From: Epilithonimonas sp042695135
Lineage (GTDB): Bacteria; Bacteroidota; Bacteroidia; Flavobacteriales; Weeksellaceae
DNA: 64,000 nt
Reading direction: 5' to 3'
Assembly: GCF_042695135.1 (NCBI RefSeq)
Contig: NZ_CP170547.1
Location: 3,624,023-3,688,022, forward strand
Shown here: piece by piece, positions 52,527 through 61,105 of the stretch
Position numbering within the stretch: the first letter of the stretch is position 1
How the letters are laid out: each line of letters begins with the position of its first letter
Position numbers and translations under genes: made by a program
Notes under the pieces: model-generated
What the model was told of the DNA's origin: nothing
Database searches by the model: none
What the model saw: only the letters and a program-made list of their open reading frames with translations

Positions 52527-53438
52527 TTAAAAATGTATTGGAATATCAGGAATATCTTCAAGATAATCTTTCCCCTCAATTCTATTAATTGCAATCTGAG
52601 CTCTTTTTTTAGCGACTGAAACTTTGTAGTCAAACCATTTTTCCTTGAAAAGTCTTCGCATCACATTATCAAAATGCTGAGTAATGACAAGATTTTTAAA
52701 ACCTCTCCACTTTTCTATTGCTTTAAAAGGCAGTGCTCTCACAGAAATAGAATAGCCCTCGGTTTCATATTGTATAAAATGCCACCAGCCAGACGGCATA
52801 TAAAGCGTCTGTCCGGGTTTCAAAACCGCTTCATAGCCGTTAAGATATTTCAATCCGGGAAATTCTTCCTGAGATGATGTTTTCAAGTTTGCAATGCTGT
52901 GAAAATTATACGGTAATTTATAAATCAGATCAGATTGATTAAGAGGAAACAGCCAAACCCGTTTAATCCCTTGATATTGTGTGAGAAAAACGTGCGACAT
53001 ATCAATATCGACGTGATTTCTGGTATTGGAACCTTCTCCTCCAAAAAACATAAATGGCAGCCAGGACAAGACTTTGCCTTTTGTAATGTCTTTATAAACC
53101 ACGTCTTTTTTGAGTTCCGGCTTTATGGTCAAAAGATTAAATAAAAAGAGCCTGTATTTTGTTTTTTCCTTACTGATGAGATCCAGATATTCCGCAAACT
53201 TCATTCTTGCCAACGGCTTGCTTGCGGCTCTGTCAAGAGAATGGATCTCTTCTCCGTAAACATCTACTTCATGATTTCCTGCTATTTCTTTGAAATATTC
53301 ATAATTCCATTTTTTCAGAGCAGGACTTTCCTCGTCAATAAAATCTTCTATAATGACAGGAATATTAGCTTTCATGTACTTCGAAGTAAATTCTTCTGAA
53401 CCGTATTTTTTTATTCTTTCTATTTCTTTTAATTCCAT
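52527..53438 (-). CDS. Cupin-like JmjC-type oxygenase-related protein
   Basis: 303 residues with a cupin_8/JmjC-like core. Probable Fe(II) ligands are the H-x-D pair in NTRNHVDIDMSHVFLTQY (about residue 137) and a later histidine in TLYMPSGWWHFIQYETEG. Preceding strands include NIPVIIEDFIDEESPALKKW. Such proteins are usually 2-oxoglutarate-dependent hydroxylases of proteins or small molecules. The gene is in the direct-repeat-bounded insert, convergent with fic. The substrate is unknown. Confidence 0.8.
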   Translation of the reverse strand: MELKEIERIKKYGSEEFTSKYMKANIPVIIEDFIDEESPALKKWNYEYFKEIAGNHEVDVYGEEIHSLDRAASKPLARMKFAEYLDLISKEKTKYRLFLFNLLTIKPELKKDVVYKDITKGKVLSWLPFMFFGGEGSNTRNHVDIDMSHVFLTQYQGIKRVWLFPLNQSDLIYKLPYNFHSIANLKTSSQEEFPGLKYLNGYEAVLKPGQTLYMPSGWWHFIQYETEGYSISVRALPFKAIEKWRGFKNLVITQHFDNVMRRLFKEKWFDYKVSVAKKRAQIAINRIEGKDYLEDIPDIPIHF

Positions 53439-53470
53439 AACTAATGATTAAAGGAACAAAAATAAAAACA

Positions 53471-53507
53471 ATTTTTAAATCATACTAAAAAAGTATGATT
53501 TAAAAAT
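53471..53507. terminator. Strong AT-rich hairpin
   Basis: ATTTTTAAATCATACT and its reverse complement AGTATGATTTAAAAAT surround a short A-rich loop. It lies 3' to nothing transcribed toward it on the minus strand (it is upstream of the cupin-like gene), so it may mark the edge of the insert rather than end a transcript. Confidence 0.5.
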
Positions 53508-53509
53508 CA

Positions 53510-53531
53510 GATTTAAAATCATAAATTAGAA
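53510..53531 (+). repeat. Right copy of 22-bp direct repeat
   Basis: Identical to 50861-50882, the 3' end of aspS. Sequence on either side of the two copies does not match, so the identity is confined to the repeat. No gene uses this copy. Confidence 0.7.
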
Positions 53532-53603
53532 CCAGGAAAAGAATAAGCCTAATTTTTCGCTCATAAATCTATCCTCAACAGAAGTTAAAACATGACTTTT
53601 TAA

Positions 53604-54662
53604 ATGAATTTAAGACTAAAGCATTATAACGAATTAGACGGTGTCAGAGCAATTGCTGTAATTATGGTTATGTTTTATCATTTTTTTCAGGACATCAATC
53701 CGTCCGATGAGATGCTAATCGTCATAAAAAAATTATCGCTCTTTGGGAAAACAGGCGTATCGCTATTTTTTGTTTTATCCGGCTTTCTAATTACCCGGAT
53801 ATTATTAAATACAAAAGAAAACCCGTCCTATTTTAAGTCATTCTACCTGAGAAGAATTTTAAGAATTTTTCCTTTGTATTATTGCTTTTTGATCCTTTAT
53901 TATTTTATACTTCCTTTGTTTCTCAATAGACCATTTGGAAGCTTTTCCGAACAGATCTGGTATTGGACATTTCTTCAGAATTTTGCACTGACATTTGACT
54001 GGAAAAGCATTGGTCCGAGTCATTACTGGTCTTTATCAGTCGAAGAACATTTTTATTTATTCTGGCCTTTGATTATATATCACTGTTCACTAAAAAGGAT
54101 CAAATGGGTGATTTTAATTCTCTGCATCATTTCTTTTTTAACTAGGATCCTTCTCATTAAAAATGACTTTGAAGAGTCCCAATTTACTTTAGCAAGATTT
54201 GATGAACTTGCGATAGGAGCATTTTTAGCCGTTCTGGAATTGGAAAATAAATTAATATCAGAGAATTTAAAAAGGTTTTTTTTCGTTTTTGCAATATCAA
54301 TAATCCCTCTAGCGTACATTTCTTTTAAAAACGGAACCTATTCCTTACTCGACAGCAGTATAAGATACCTGGTTTTAGGTTTATTTTACGGCAGTTCTAT
54401 TGCCGTTATAATTTCTTTACAATCTACAAATCGAGTGAAGAAAGTATTTCAAACTAAATTTTTAAGATTTACTGGAAAGATCAGTTTTGGCCTGTATGTT
54501 TACCATCCTATATGTTTTATCATCATCAATACTTACTTTAACCTGCAAAATTTTGGATTAGATTTTATGTTAAGTTTTAGCTTTGCTTACCTTGTTTCTT
54601 TTATCAGCTATCAATTATTTGAGAAGAAATTCATTAAGATGAAAAGTAAATTTGATTATTAA
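53604..54662 (+). CDS. Acyltransferase 3 family membrane protein
   Basis: 352 residues with about ten membrane helices. The opening LDGVRAIAVIMVMFYHFF and FGKTGVSLFFVLSGFLITRI, and the active-site histidine pattern SLSVEEHFYLFWPLIIYH, are the acyltransferase 3 signatures. The family O-acylates exported sugars, lipids or peptidoglycan-linked glycans. No polysaccharide genes adjoin it, so the substrate is unknown. It lies just outside the insert. Confidence 0.92.
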   Translation: MNLRLKHYNELDGVRAIAVIMVMFYHFFQDINPSDEMLIVIKKLSLFGKTGVSLFFVLSGFLITRILLNTKENPSYFKSFYLRRILRIFPLYYCFLILYYFILPLFLNRPFGSFSEQIWYWTFLQNFALTFDWKSIGPSHYWSLSVEEHFYLFWPLIIYHCSLKRIKWVILILCIISFLTRILLIKNDFEESQFTLARFDELAIGAFLAVLELENKLISENLKRFFFVFAISIIPLAYISFKNGTYSLLDSSIRYLVLGLFYGSSIAVIISLQSTNRVKKVFQTKFLRFTGKISFGLYVYHPICFIIINTYFNLQNFGLDFMLSFSFAYLVSFISYQLFEKKFIKMKSKFDY

Positions 54663-54669
54663 TTTTGCA

Positions 54670-55398
54670 TTAAGGCAATTTCGCAACCAGATATTCCGGA
54701 GACCATTTCAAAATCCAATAGATAATTTTCCATTTCCAGTTGGGAACAATCGTAAAAGAATGTCCGGCATTCACAACAAACTTTGCAACATAATCCGGCT
54801 CCATTATCAGATTTTTGTTAAGTTCCAAACCCTCATTGATTTTTGTATTAATGTAACCGATGACCAGCACATTCACAATTATATTTCTTGAAGATAATTC
54901 CTGTCTCAGTCCGGCCAGATATTGCGTAAAAGCAGATTTTGTACTTCCATAGATAAAATTACTTTTCCTTCCACGAACACCCGAAAGCGATGACAATCCA
55001 ATGATTCTTTCTAAATTTTTATTATTAATATCAGTTGCAATGATATTCAAAATAGAAACTGCGCCTATATAATTGGTTTTCATCATTTCAAAAGTGCTAT
55101 TGAAATCTTTTAAAGCTTGTTGATTTTCCACCAGAAATCCAGCGGCGTAAACGACGATATTTGGTTTTGAAGGTAACTCATCATAAAACTTTTGATGAGA
55201 AGCAAAATCCGCTGCGTCAAAATATTTGATTTCAATTTTAGATTTATCTAATTGATTTTCATTGACGAAATTTTCCAAAGAAGTCAGATTTCTGGAAGAT
55301 GCGATGATGGAAAATCCTTTTGCTAGATATTGTAAAATACATTGTTTCGCCACATCAGAATTGGCACCGAGAATCAGAACTGTTTTATTGGAATTCAT
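54670..55398 (-). CDS. SDR-family oxidoreductase
   Basis: 242 residues from Met at 55398 (MNSNKTVLILGANSDVAKQC); a longer frame to 55458 would include repeat DNA. The nucleotide motif GANSDVAKQ, the catalytic YGSTKSAF and upstream SSLSGVRGRKSNF are the SDR hallmarks. The protein is most like membrane-associated SDR dehydrogenases of sugar or lipid metabolism. It is convergent with the acyltransferase (8 bp apart). Confidence 0.9.
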   Translation of the reverse strand: MNSNKTVLILGANSDVAKQCILQYLAKGFSIIASSRNLTSLENFVNENQLDKSKIEIKYFDAADFASHQKFYDELPSKPNIVVYAAGFLVENQQALKDFNSTFEMMKTNYIGAVSILNIIATDINNKNLERIIGLSSLSGVRGRKSNFIYGSTKSAFTQYLAGLRQELSSRNIIVNVLVIGYINTKINEGLELNKNLIMEPDYVAKFVVNAGHSFTIVPNWKWKIIYWILKWSPEYLVAKLP

Positions 55399-55417
55399 AT
55401 TACAAAGATAGATTTTC

Positions 55418-55537
55418 AGATAATAGACGAATAGATAATAGACTAGCAATTTATTCAAAAATAAGTTTTTAATCAGTAAATTTGTAACGGTAGTATTTTA
55501 GTTTAAAATTAATCTATCATCTATCCGTCTATTATCT
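55418..55537. repeat. Inverted pair of TAGATAATAGA repeats between SDR and aroC
   Basis: Arms at 55418-55443 (AGATAATAGACGAATAGATA) and 55511-55537 (complement of AGATAATAGACGGATAGATG) agree at about 24 of 26 positions. They sit on either side of the divergent start region. Confidence 0.6.
55477..55484 (+). promoter_or_regulatory. -7 box TAAATTTG of aroC
   Basis: An exact TAnnTTTG match 65 bp before the aroC start, between the two inverted repeat arms. Confidence 0.45.
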
Positions 55538-55548
55538 AACTTCTATTT

Positions 55549-56610
55549 ATGTTTAATGTTTTAGGAAACTTTTTGACACTGTCTTCGTTCGGCGAAAGTC
55601 ACGGAGAAGCTTACGGCGGAATTATTACCAATTTTCCCGCCGGTCTGGAAATCGATATTGAGAAAGTTCAGCTCGAACTTGACCGAAGAAAACCAGGACA
55701 ATCTGCCATTGTTACACAAAGAAAAGAAGGCGACAAAGTTCGGTTTCTATCAGGAATTTTTGACGGAAAATCGACTGGGACACCAATCGGTTTCATTGTA
55801 GAAAATGAAAACCAACGTTCTAAAGATTATGACCACATCGCCCAGGCTTATCGCCCCAGTCATGCCGATTATACTTATGACCAAAAATTCGGGATCCGCG
55901 ATTATCGTGGTGGAGGAAAATCATCTGCCCGTGAAACTTTGAATTGGGTTGTAGCGGGCGCCTTAGCCAAACAACTTCTTCCCGAGATTGAAATCAATGC
56001 TTACGTTTCTTCAGTCGGCGAAATTTTCTGCGAGAAACCATATCAGGATTTGGATTTTTCTAAAACCGAAAGCAATATCGTTCGTTGTCCAGACGAGGAA
56101 ACGGCTGAGAAAATGATTGAGAGAATCAAGGAAATAAAAAAGGAAGGCAATACGATTGGCGGAACGGTAACTTGTGTCATCAAAAATGTTCCGGTTGGAT
56201 TGGGCGAACCGATTTTCAATAAACTGCACGCCGAATTAGGAAAAGCAATGCTGAATATCAACGCCTGCAAAGGTTTTGAATATGGAAGCGGATTCTGTGG
56301 CGCAAAGATGACCGGAAAAGAACATAACGACCTTTTCAACCAGGATGGGACGACTCAATCCAATCTTTCCGGCGGAATCCAAGGCGGCATTTCCAATGGA
56401 ATGGACATCTATTTTCGTGTAGCTTTCAAACCGGTTGCAACCATTCTTCGCCCGCAGGAAAGCATAAACAAAGATGGAGAAACTGTGGTTGTAGAAGGTA
56501 AAGGCAGGCACGATCCTTGTGTAGTTCCGAGAGCTGTCCCGATTGTGGAAAGTCTTGCCGCTTTTGTGCTGGCAGATATGTATTTAATCAATAAAACCAG
56601 AAAAATATAA
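55549..56610 (+). CDS. aroC: Chorismate synthase
   Basis: 353 residues of chorismate synthase. It begins FGESHGEAYGGIITNFPAGL, has the FMN-binding SHADYTYDQKFGIRDYRGGG and SSARET, and ends with GRHDPCVVPRAVPIVESLAA. It makes chorismate for aromatic amino acids and folate, using reduced FMN. It shares its last base with the next gene start (ATAATGG), suggesting translational coupling with the thioredoxin-like gene. Confidence 0.98.
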   Translation: MFNVLGNFLTLSSFGESHGEAYGGIITNFPAGLEIDIEKVQLELDRRKPGQSAIVTQRKEGDKVRFLSGIFDGKSTGTPIGFIVENENQRSKDYDHIAQAYRPSHADYTYDQKFGIRDYRGGGKSSARETLNWVVAGALAKQLLPEIEINAYVSSVGEIFCEKPYQDLDFSKTESNIVRCPDEETAEKMIERIKEIKKEGNTIGGTVTCVIKNVPVGLGEPIFNKLHAELGKAMLNINACKGFEYGSGFCGAKMTGKEHNDLFNQDGTTQSNLSGGIQGGISNGMDIYFRVAFKPVATILRPQESINKDGETVVVEGKGRHDPCVVPRAVPIVESLAAFVLADMYLINKTRKI

Positions 56611-57176
56611 TGGACATCAAATCATTTTGGGACAACGCCATTTCTTACACAGATTATCTTCGTGAAGCTGGACAAAGACTTGCAGATCCAAAGGATTCAC
56701 ATGAAGCAGACTACGCTGAATATTACAAACTCGGGATTCAAAGAATGAACAGAATGTGGGAAAAATATATTCCAAATTCTGATCAGGTTGAGGCTTTTGC
56801 TAAGAAGAAATTCAACGGGAAAATCCTGATTATTTCCGAAGCCTGGTGCGGTGATGCGAGTCAGGTTATTCCGGTTGTGGTGAAATTTTTTGAACAATTT
56901 GAAATTAGAATTTCTTACCGAGATCAGGAACCTTCTTTGATCGATAACTATCTGGTAAATGGTGGAAAATCCATCCCAATTGTGATATTTCTGGAAGAAA
57001 ACTTCAGCGAAATAGCACATTGGGGACCAAGACCGAAACACGGGACAGAACTTCTTAAAAAACATAGAGACAATCCGGAGGAATTTACGAAAGATCAATT
57101 CTATGTAGAACTGCAGACTTATTATGCTAAAAACAGAGGTTTTGATACGATTGCAGAACTTCTGGAATTAATTTAA
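56610..57176 (+). CDS. Thioredoxin-like protein with single cysteine
   Basis: 188 residues with a thioredoxin fold around ILIISEAWCGDASQVIPVVV, the active-site position holding WCGD with one cysteine (C80) instead of WCxxC. A family of this type occurs in Bacteroidota near aroC. A two-cysteine redox cycle is not possible within the motif. It lies in an operon with aroC, a hypothetical exported protein and a TlpA-like protein. Confidence 0.8.
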   Translation: MDIKSFWDNAISYTDYLREAGQRLADPKDSHEADYAEYYKLGIQRMNRMWEKYIPNSDQVEAFAKKKFNGKILIISEAWCGDASQVIPVVVKFFEQFEIRISYRDQEPSLIDNYLVNGGKSIPIVIFLEENFSEIAHWGPRPKHGTELLKKHRDNPEEFTKDQFYVELQTYYAKNRGFDTIAELLELI

Positions 57177-57181
57177 AAAAA

Positions 57182-57940
57182 ATGAAAAGCCGTTTTCTTC
57201 TACTGTTTTTATTTTTGACTTCGCATTTTGTGTTGGCACAAGTTGGAAATCTGCCTAAGACCGAAGATTTTTTTATCGATAAATATCAAAAATTATCTGA
57301 TGAAAAAGATTTTGATGAAAAAACTAAACTTTCATTAGATTTTGACGAAACCTTTAAAGATTTCCTTTCTAAAAATCCGAAAAGCTTCACTTATGATTTT
57401 CAAAAAATAAAAAAAGAGACCGGTTTAGATGTAGCGACTTCTAAGGATGGAAAATTGAGATTTTATTCCTGGGATACACAAATGGGTGGGACAATGAAGG
57501 ATTTCGCGCAGATTATTCAGTTTCGGTCAAATGGGAAAGTCGCAACTATTTCCAATAATTCCGATCAGAATCATTACTTCATTTCAAAAATATTTGAGAC
57601 AAATCTTAATAATAAAAAATATTATCTGGTCATTTTCAACGGGATTTTTTCTACGAAAGATGTATCTCAAGCCATCCAGGCCTTCAGAATAGAAAGTGGA
57701 AAATTGATTGATTCTGATAAAATTTTTAAAACAAAAAAAAATATACTCAATAGAATTGAATCAGAGTTTGATTTTTTCAGCGTGGTTGATCGTCCGGAAC
57801 GCCCTTTAGAATTGATCACATTTGATGAAAAAACAAATTCGGTCAGCATCCCTCTGATAAACGAAAAGGGCGAGGTTTCTTCAAAAAGATTGGTTTATCA
57901 AAAAACGGGAAACTACTTTGAATTTAAAGGAATAAAATAA
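57182..57940 (+). CDS. Hypothetical exported protein
   Basis: 252 residues with a signal peptide (about 1-20, ending LAQV). The mature part contains LRFYSWDTQMGGTMKDFAQI and FKTKKNILNRIESEFDFFSV, with no recognised family. It starts 5 bp after the thioredoxin-like gene and ends 8 bp before the preferred start of the TlpA-like gene, so the three are probably cotranscribed. Confidence 0.65.
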   Translation: MKSRFLLLFLFLTSHFVLAQVGNLPKTEDFFIDKYQKLSDEKDFDEKTKLSLDFDETFKDFLSKNPKSFTYDFQKIKKETGLDVATSKDGKLRFYSWDTQMGGTMKDFAQIIQFRSNGKVATISNNSDQNHYFISKIFETNLNNKKYYLVIFNGIFSTKDVSQAIQAFRIESGKLIDSDKIFKTKKNILNRIESEFDFFSVVDRPERPLELITFDEKTNSVSIPLINEKGEVSSKRLVYQKTGNYFEFKGIK

Positions 57941-57948
57941 TTTTGAAT

Positions 57949-58506
57949 ATGGAATTTCTAAAAAAAAATATAATCTACATTATTTTGATCGTTGCTCTAT
58001 CTGCATTTGCGCTGATAAAGCCGCTTCGTGATTTTGTATCGGAACAGATCGCAATGAGCCCTACTGTTGCGAAGATCAACAACGAAACACTGCTTTCTGA
58101 AGAGGCTTTGAATATTGACCTAAAAGGAATCAACACAAGCAGTACTAACCTGAAAAATCTGCGTGAAAAGGTTTTATTCCTTAATTTTTGGGGAACCTGG
58201 TGTCCGCCTTGCAGAACGGAATGGCCAACGATCCAGAAACTTTATGATCTGAAAAAGGATAAAGTAGAATTTGTGCTGATTGCAATGCAGGATCAGGAAG
58301 CAGATGTGAAAAAATTTCTAAAAGAAAACAATTACACAGTTCCTGTTTATATTGCAGAAAGTCCTTTGGATCCAAAAATTTTGCCGGTTGCTTTTCCTAC
58401 GACTTACCTAATTGGAAAAGATGGTAGAATTTTGAAAAAGGAAGATAGTTCTATGGATTGGAGCAAAGATTCCATCCTTGAATTTATTGATAATGTGACC
58501 AAGTAA
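57949..58506 (+). CDS. TlpA-type disulfide reductase
   Basis: 185 residues from the ATG at 57949; a TTG two codons earlier would add two residues. An N-terminal membrane anchor (about 7-25) precedes a thioredoxin domain with LNFWGTWCPPCRTEWPT (C85, C88) and PTTYLIGKDGRIL. TlpA/ResA proteins reduce disulfides outside the cytoplasm, often for cytochrome or envelope-protein maturation. A strong terminator follows at 58526. Confidence 0.9.
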   Translation: MEFLKKNIIYIILIVALSAFALIKPLRDFVSEQIAMSPTVAKINNETLLSEEALNIDLKGINTSSTNLKNLREKVLFLNFWGTWCPPCRTEWPTIQKLYDLKKDKVEFVLIAMQDQEADVKKFLKENNYTVPVYIAESPLDPKILPVAFPTTYLIGKDGRILKKEDSSMDWSKDSILEFIDNVTK

Positions 58507-58525
58507 TTTGTTAATTATTTAGCCC

Positions 58526-58562
58526 AAAAAAAGCGCAGAATCAAACATTCTGCGCTTTTTTA
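58526..58562. terminator. Terminator, TlpA-like gene/yajC
   Basis: AAAAAAAGCGCAGAAT / ATTCTGCGCTTTTTTA forms a 16-bp stem with a 5-nt loop between convergent genes. It works in both directions. Confidence 0.9.
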
Positions 58563-58577
58563 TATTTAGAAAAAATC

Positions 58578-58907
58578 TTATTTCTTAACTTCTCCGAAAG
58601 TCTCCGGGAATCTTGCAGCTGTAAAATCTTTTGAGATTGCTGCTTTTTCAAACTTCAGTTTACCACTTAAAGTTTCAATCACAACGCCATCTTCTCCAAT
58701 GCTGAAGATCTTGCCGTGCATCCCAGAAGTTGTGACAACTCTTGCTCCTGGTTTCAAAGCTTCCTGAAAATTCTTTTCTTCTTTTGATTTTTTCATCTGA
58801 GGACGAATCATCAGAAAATAGAATCCGACAACCATCAAACCGATCATTACTAATGTCGGAGTCATAGATTGCGCTGGCGCAGCTGCCTGTAAAAATATTG
58901 TAAGCAT
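58578..58907 (-). CDS. yajC: YajC preprotein translocase subunit
   Basis: 109 residues with one N-terminal membrane helix (about 16-38, TPTLVMIGLMVVGFYFLMIR) followed by the family signature RPQMKKSKEEKNFQEALKPG and TTSGMHGKIFSIGEDGVVIE. YajC accompanies SecDF in the Sec translocon. It lies 8 bp after the DUF1573 gene, in a row of minus-strand genes. Confidence 0.93.
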   Translation of the reverse strand: MLTIFLQAAAPAQSMTPTLVMIGLMVVGFYFLMIRPQMKKSKEEKNFQEALKPGARVVTTSGMHGKIFSIGEDGVVIETLSGKLKFEKAAISKDFTAARFPETFGEVKK

Positions 58908-58915
58908 AATTTATA

Positions 58916-59416
58916 TTATTGAGTAATGTTAGCTGAGAATGTTAATCTTACCGGTGCTTTTTCTACGTTTACAAAGACATCTGCCACTTTGTTGACAGCG
59001 CCGTCGAAGTTTGTAGAATCGAAATGCAAAGTGATTTTTCCTTTTTTTCCTGGTAAGATTGGCTCTTTCGTAAAGTCCGGAACTGTACATCCGCAACCTG
59101 GTTTTACGTTAGAAATGATCAAAGGATTTGTTCCTGTGTTTGTTACTTCGTAGATGTGTTCTACTTTTTCTCCTTTTTTGATATCTCCAAAATTATGATC
59201 AGTCTCACTGAAAGCAACTGTTGTTAAAGGTTTGCTTTGCGCTTCTTTCAGCATTTCTGATTCTTCCGGAGCTTGTTGCTGAGAAAGTGCATCCACAACA
59301 GTTTTTGGCTGAGTAGAATCTACTCCTGGGATATGGTCTAAAGTATTTTCTTTTTTGTTACAAGAAACAGCTAATGTGCAAAGTGCAGCTATTGCTAATA
59401 TTTTGATTGATTTCAT
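58916..59416 (-). CDS. DUF1573 lipoprotein
   Basis: 166 residues. The lipobox is around ALCTLAVSC (Cys19). After a linker, an Ig-like DUF1573 domain contains HNFGDIKKGEKVEHIYEVTN, VKPGCGCTVPDFTKEPILPG and KITLHFDSTNFDGAVNK. The function is unknown, possibly envelope scaffolding. It lies between nusB (11 bp) and yajC (8 bp), a common Bacteroidota gene order. Confidence 0.88.
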   Translation of the reverse strand: MKSIKILAIAALCTLAVSCNKKENTLDHIPGVDSTQPKTVVDALSQQQAPEESEMLKEAQSKPLTTVAFSETDHNFGDIKKGEKVEHIYEVTNTGTNPLIISNVKPGCGCTVPDFTKEPILPGKKGKITLHFDSTNFDGAVNKVADVFVNVEKAPVRLTFSANITQ

Positions 59417-59427
59417 ATGTTATAAAA

Positions 59428-60333
59428 TTATATTCGATTCAAATCTTTTGTGTATTTATCCAAAATTCCGTTGATAAAGATATTGGATTTTTCGGTTCCA
59501 TAGACTTTGGAGATGTCAATATATTCATTAATGATAATTCTTGAAGCCGTCAATGGAAAATTATCTAATTCTGTAATGGCAGCAATCAGTACAATTCTGT
59601 CTAAAAGAGAAATCCTTTCCAATTCCCAATTTACAAGACGTTCTTCGAGTTTTTTCTCAGCTTCCTGCCAATTATTAAGTGAAGACCTCAGTAATTTTCT
59701 GGCAAATGCATCATCTTCGTCATCTTTCAGCATTTTTATAAGGGTGTGAGAGGGTTCATCTTCTTTCATAAAACCAATAGTTTTCTGAATCATAGAATTG
59801 GAAATATGCAAATCATCCGCCCAGGACATTTCTTTTTCCTCGAATCTGTCGTGCAGATCACTGTTTTCTGCCACATATCTCAGGAAAAGTTTTCCGATGA
59901 ATTTTTGATCATCCTCAAAAGAGATCTCTTCATCCTGCATATAATCCTGATACCGTTTTCCTGCTTTTATACGTTGAAAGGTCTTTACCAGAATCGGGTC
60001 GTTGGAATCCCAGATCAGATCTTTGTGCTTGCTTGTAAAACTCCTTCTTTCCTCATTATTTTCTATCTGAATCAGAATTTGGTTTCTTACTAATTTTTGA
60101 TTTGGGTTTTCAGTTTCTGCAGTCTTGATATATTTGTTCTTCCCGATTTCCATCTGATCTTCTGTCAGACTCTTGAGACCAACCAAAAAGTTGAGCGTGT
60201 AGATATAAAGATTATAGATTTTATTGATTTCTGAGAACATATTTTTCTCAACAACTTCAAACCTGATCGGGTTTTGATAATAAGCATAGAGCGATTCTAC
60301 AACTTTTTCGCGGATTTGTCTTCTTCCCAGCAT
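59428..60333 (-). CDS. nusB: Transcription antitermination protein NusB, long form
   Basis: 301 residues from Met at 60333 (MLGRRQIREKVVESLYAYYQ); a longer frame to 60384 would add 17 poorly conserved residues. The NusB domain is the C-terminal 120 residues (LLDRIVLIAAITELDNFPLT, INEYIDISKVYGTEKSNIFI), preceded by a long helical region typical of Bacteroidota. NusB with S10 supports rRNA antitermination. Confidence 0.92.
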   Translation of the reverse strand: MLGRRQIREKVVESLYAYYQNPIRFEVVEKNMFSEINKIYNLYIYTLNFLVGLKSLTEDQMEIGKNKYIKTAETENPNQKLVRNQILIQIENNEERRSFTSKHKDLIWDSNDPILVKTFQRIKAGKRYQDYMQDEEISFEDDQKFIGKLFLRYVAENSDLHDRFEEKEMSWADDLHISNSMIQKTIGFMKEDEPSHTLIKMLKDDEDDAFARKLLRSSLNNWQEAEKKLEERLVNWELERISLLDRIVLIAAITELDNFPLTASRIIINEYIDISKVYGTEKSNIFINGILDKYTKDLNRI

Positions 60334-60421
60334 TTCAAAGATCTTTTTATGGGTGCAAAGATAGGGAAAATGTTGCAAAATCATAATCTAATGAAGAACA
60401 ATGTTTTACCAACTAAGAATA

Positions 60422-61105
60422 TTACGTTTTTTCAGAATCAATTTTTTCCAGTTGTTTGAGATTGACAGAAAGACGTTTGAGTAAAATCCCATAGGCCAGT
60501 TTATAATAGAGTAAAATAAGAATAATACAGATCAATAAGCTGAAAACGACTCCTGTAATCAATCCCCAAAATGTCGGATTATCAATATGAATATTTTGTT
60601 TTTTAATTGTAAAGACAATGAAACTCGTAAAACTACCTATGAAAAGTATCAGTAAAAATATATTACTGAAGATAAACAGATTAACACTTTTTTTGAAGTG
60701 AAGGATATGTGTAATAAATTTCTTGAGGTTAGATTCTACATTGATTTTTTTATAATTCATATAGAATATGACTACGAAAACCCCGGTAATGATTAAACTA
60801 AAAATCTTCATCCAGTAATAAATTTTATCCAAAGAGAATTCTACTTCATTCTGATTTCTGATCTGGAGTCTATTGAGAATACTTGTAAAATCTGTATGGA
60901 AATCCTCTGAGAATAAAGCCAGAAAATTAATAAAACCAAAAATTACAAATTCGGCAACACTAATCCACAGAATATATTTTACATAATTTCTGGATTTTTT
61001 ATTAAGCATAGATTCGATTTCGTTCTGGTCATAGCCATCAGAAATCTGCTGATCTTGCCAGGTTTTCTTTAGAGAATCGATATCAAAATCTTCTGAGTTA
61101 GGCAT
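60422..61105 (-). CDS. Membrane protein, probable anti-sigma partner
   Basis: 227 residues. An N-terminal soluble segment (about 1-40, SLKKTWQDQQISDGYDQNEI) precedes four membrane helices (about 45-70, 95-118, 135-160, 175-205). It overlaps the sigma-factor stop by 8 bp, in the usual place for an anti-sigma factor. It has no ZAS zinc motif, so assignment rests on position and topology. Confidence 0.6.
   Translation of the reverse strand: MPNSEDFDIDSLKKTWQDQQISDGYDQNEIESMLNKKSRNYVKYILWISVAEFVIFGFINFLALFSEDFHTDFTSILNRLQIRNQNEVEFSLDKIYYWMKIFSLIITGVFVVIFYMNYKKINVESNLKKFITHILHFKKSVNLFIFSNIFLLILFIGSFTSFIVFTIKKQNIHIDNPTFWGLITGVVFSLLICIILILLYYKLAYGILLKRLSVNLKQLEKIDSEKT

Noticed and set aside
55399..55458. 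20-residue N-terminal extension of the SDR protein
   Set aside because: It is translated from the intergenic repeat and precedes the conserved start MNSNKTVLILGA.
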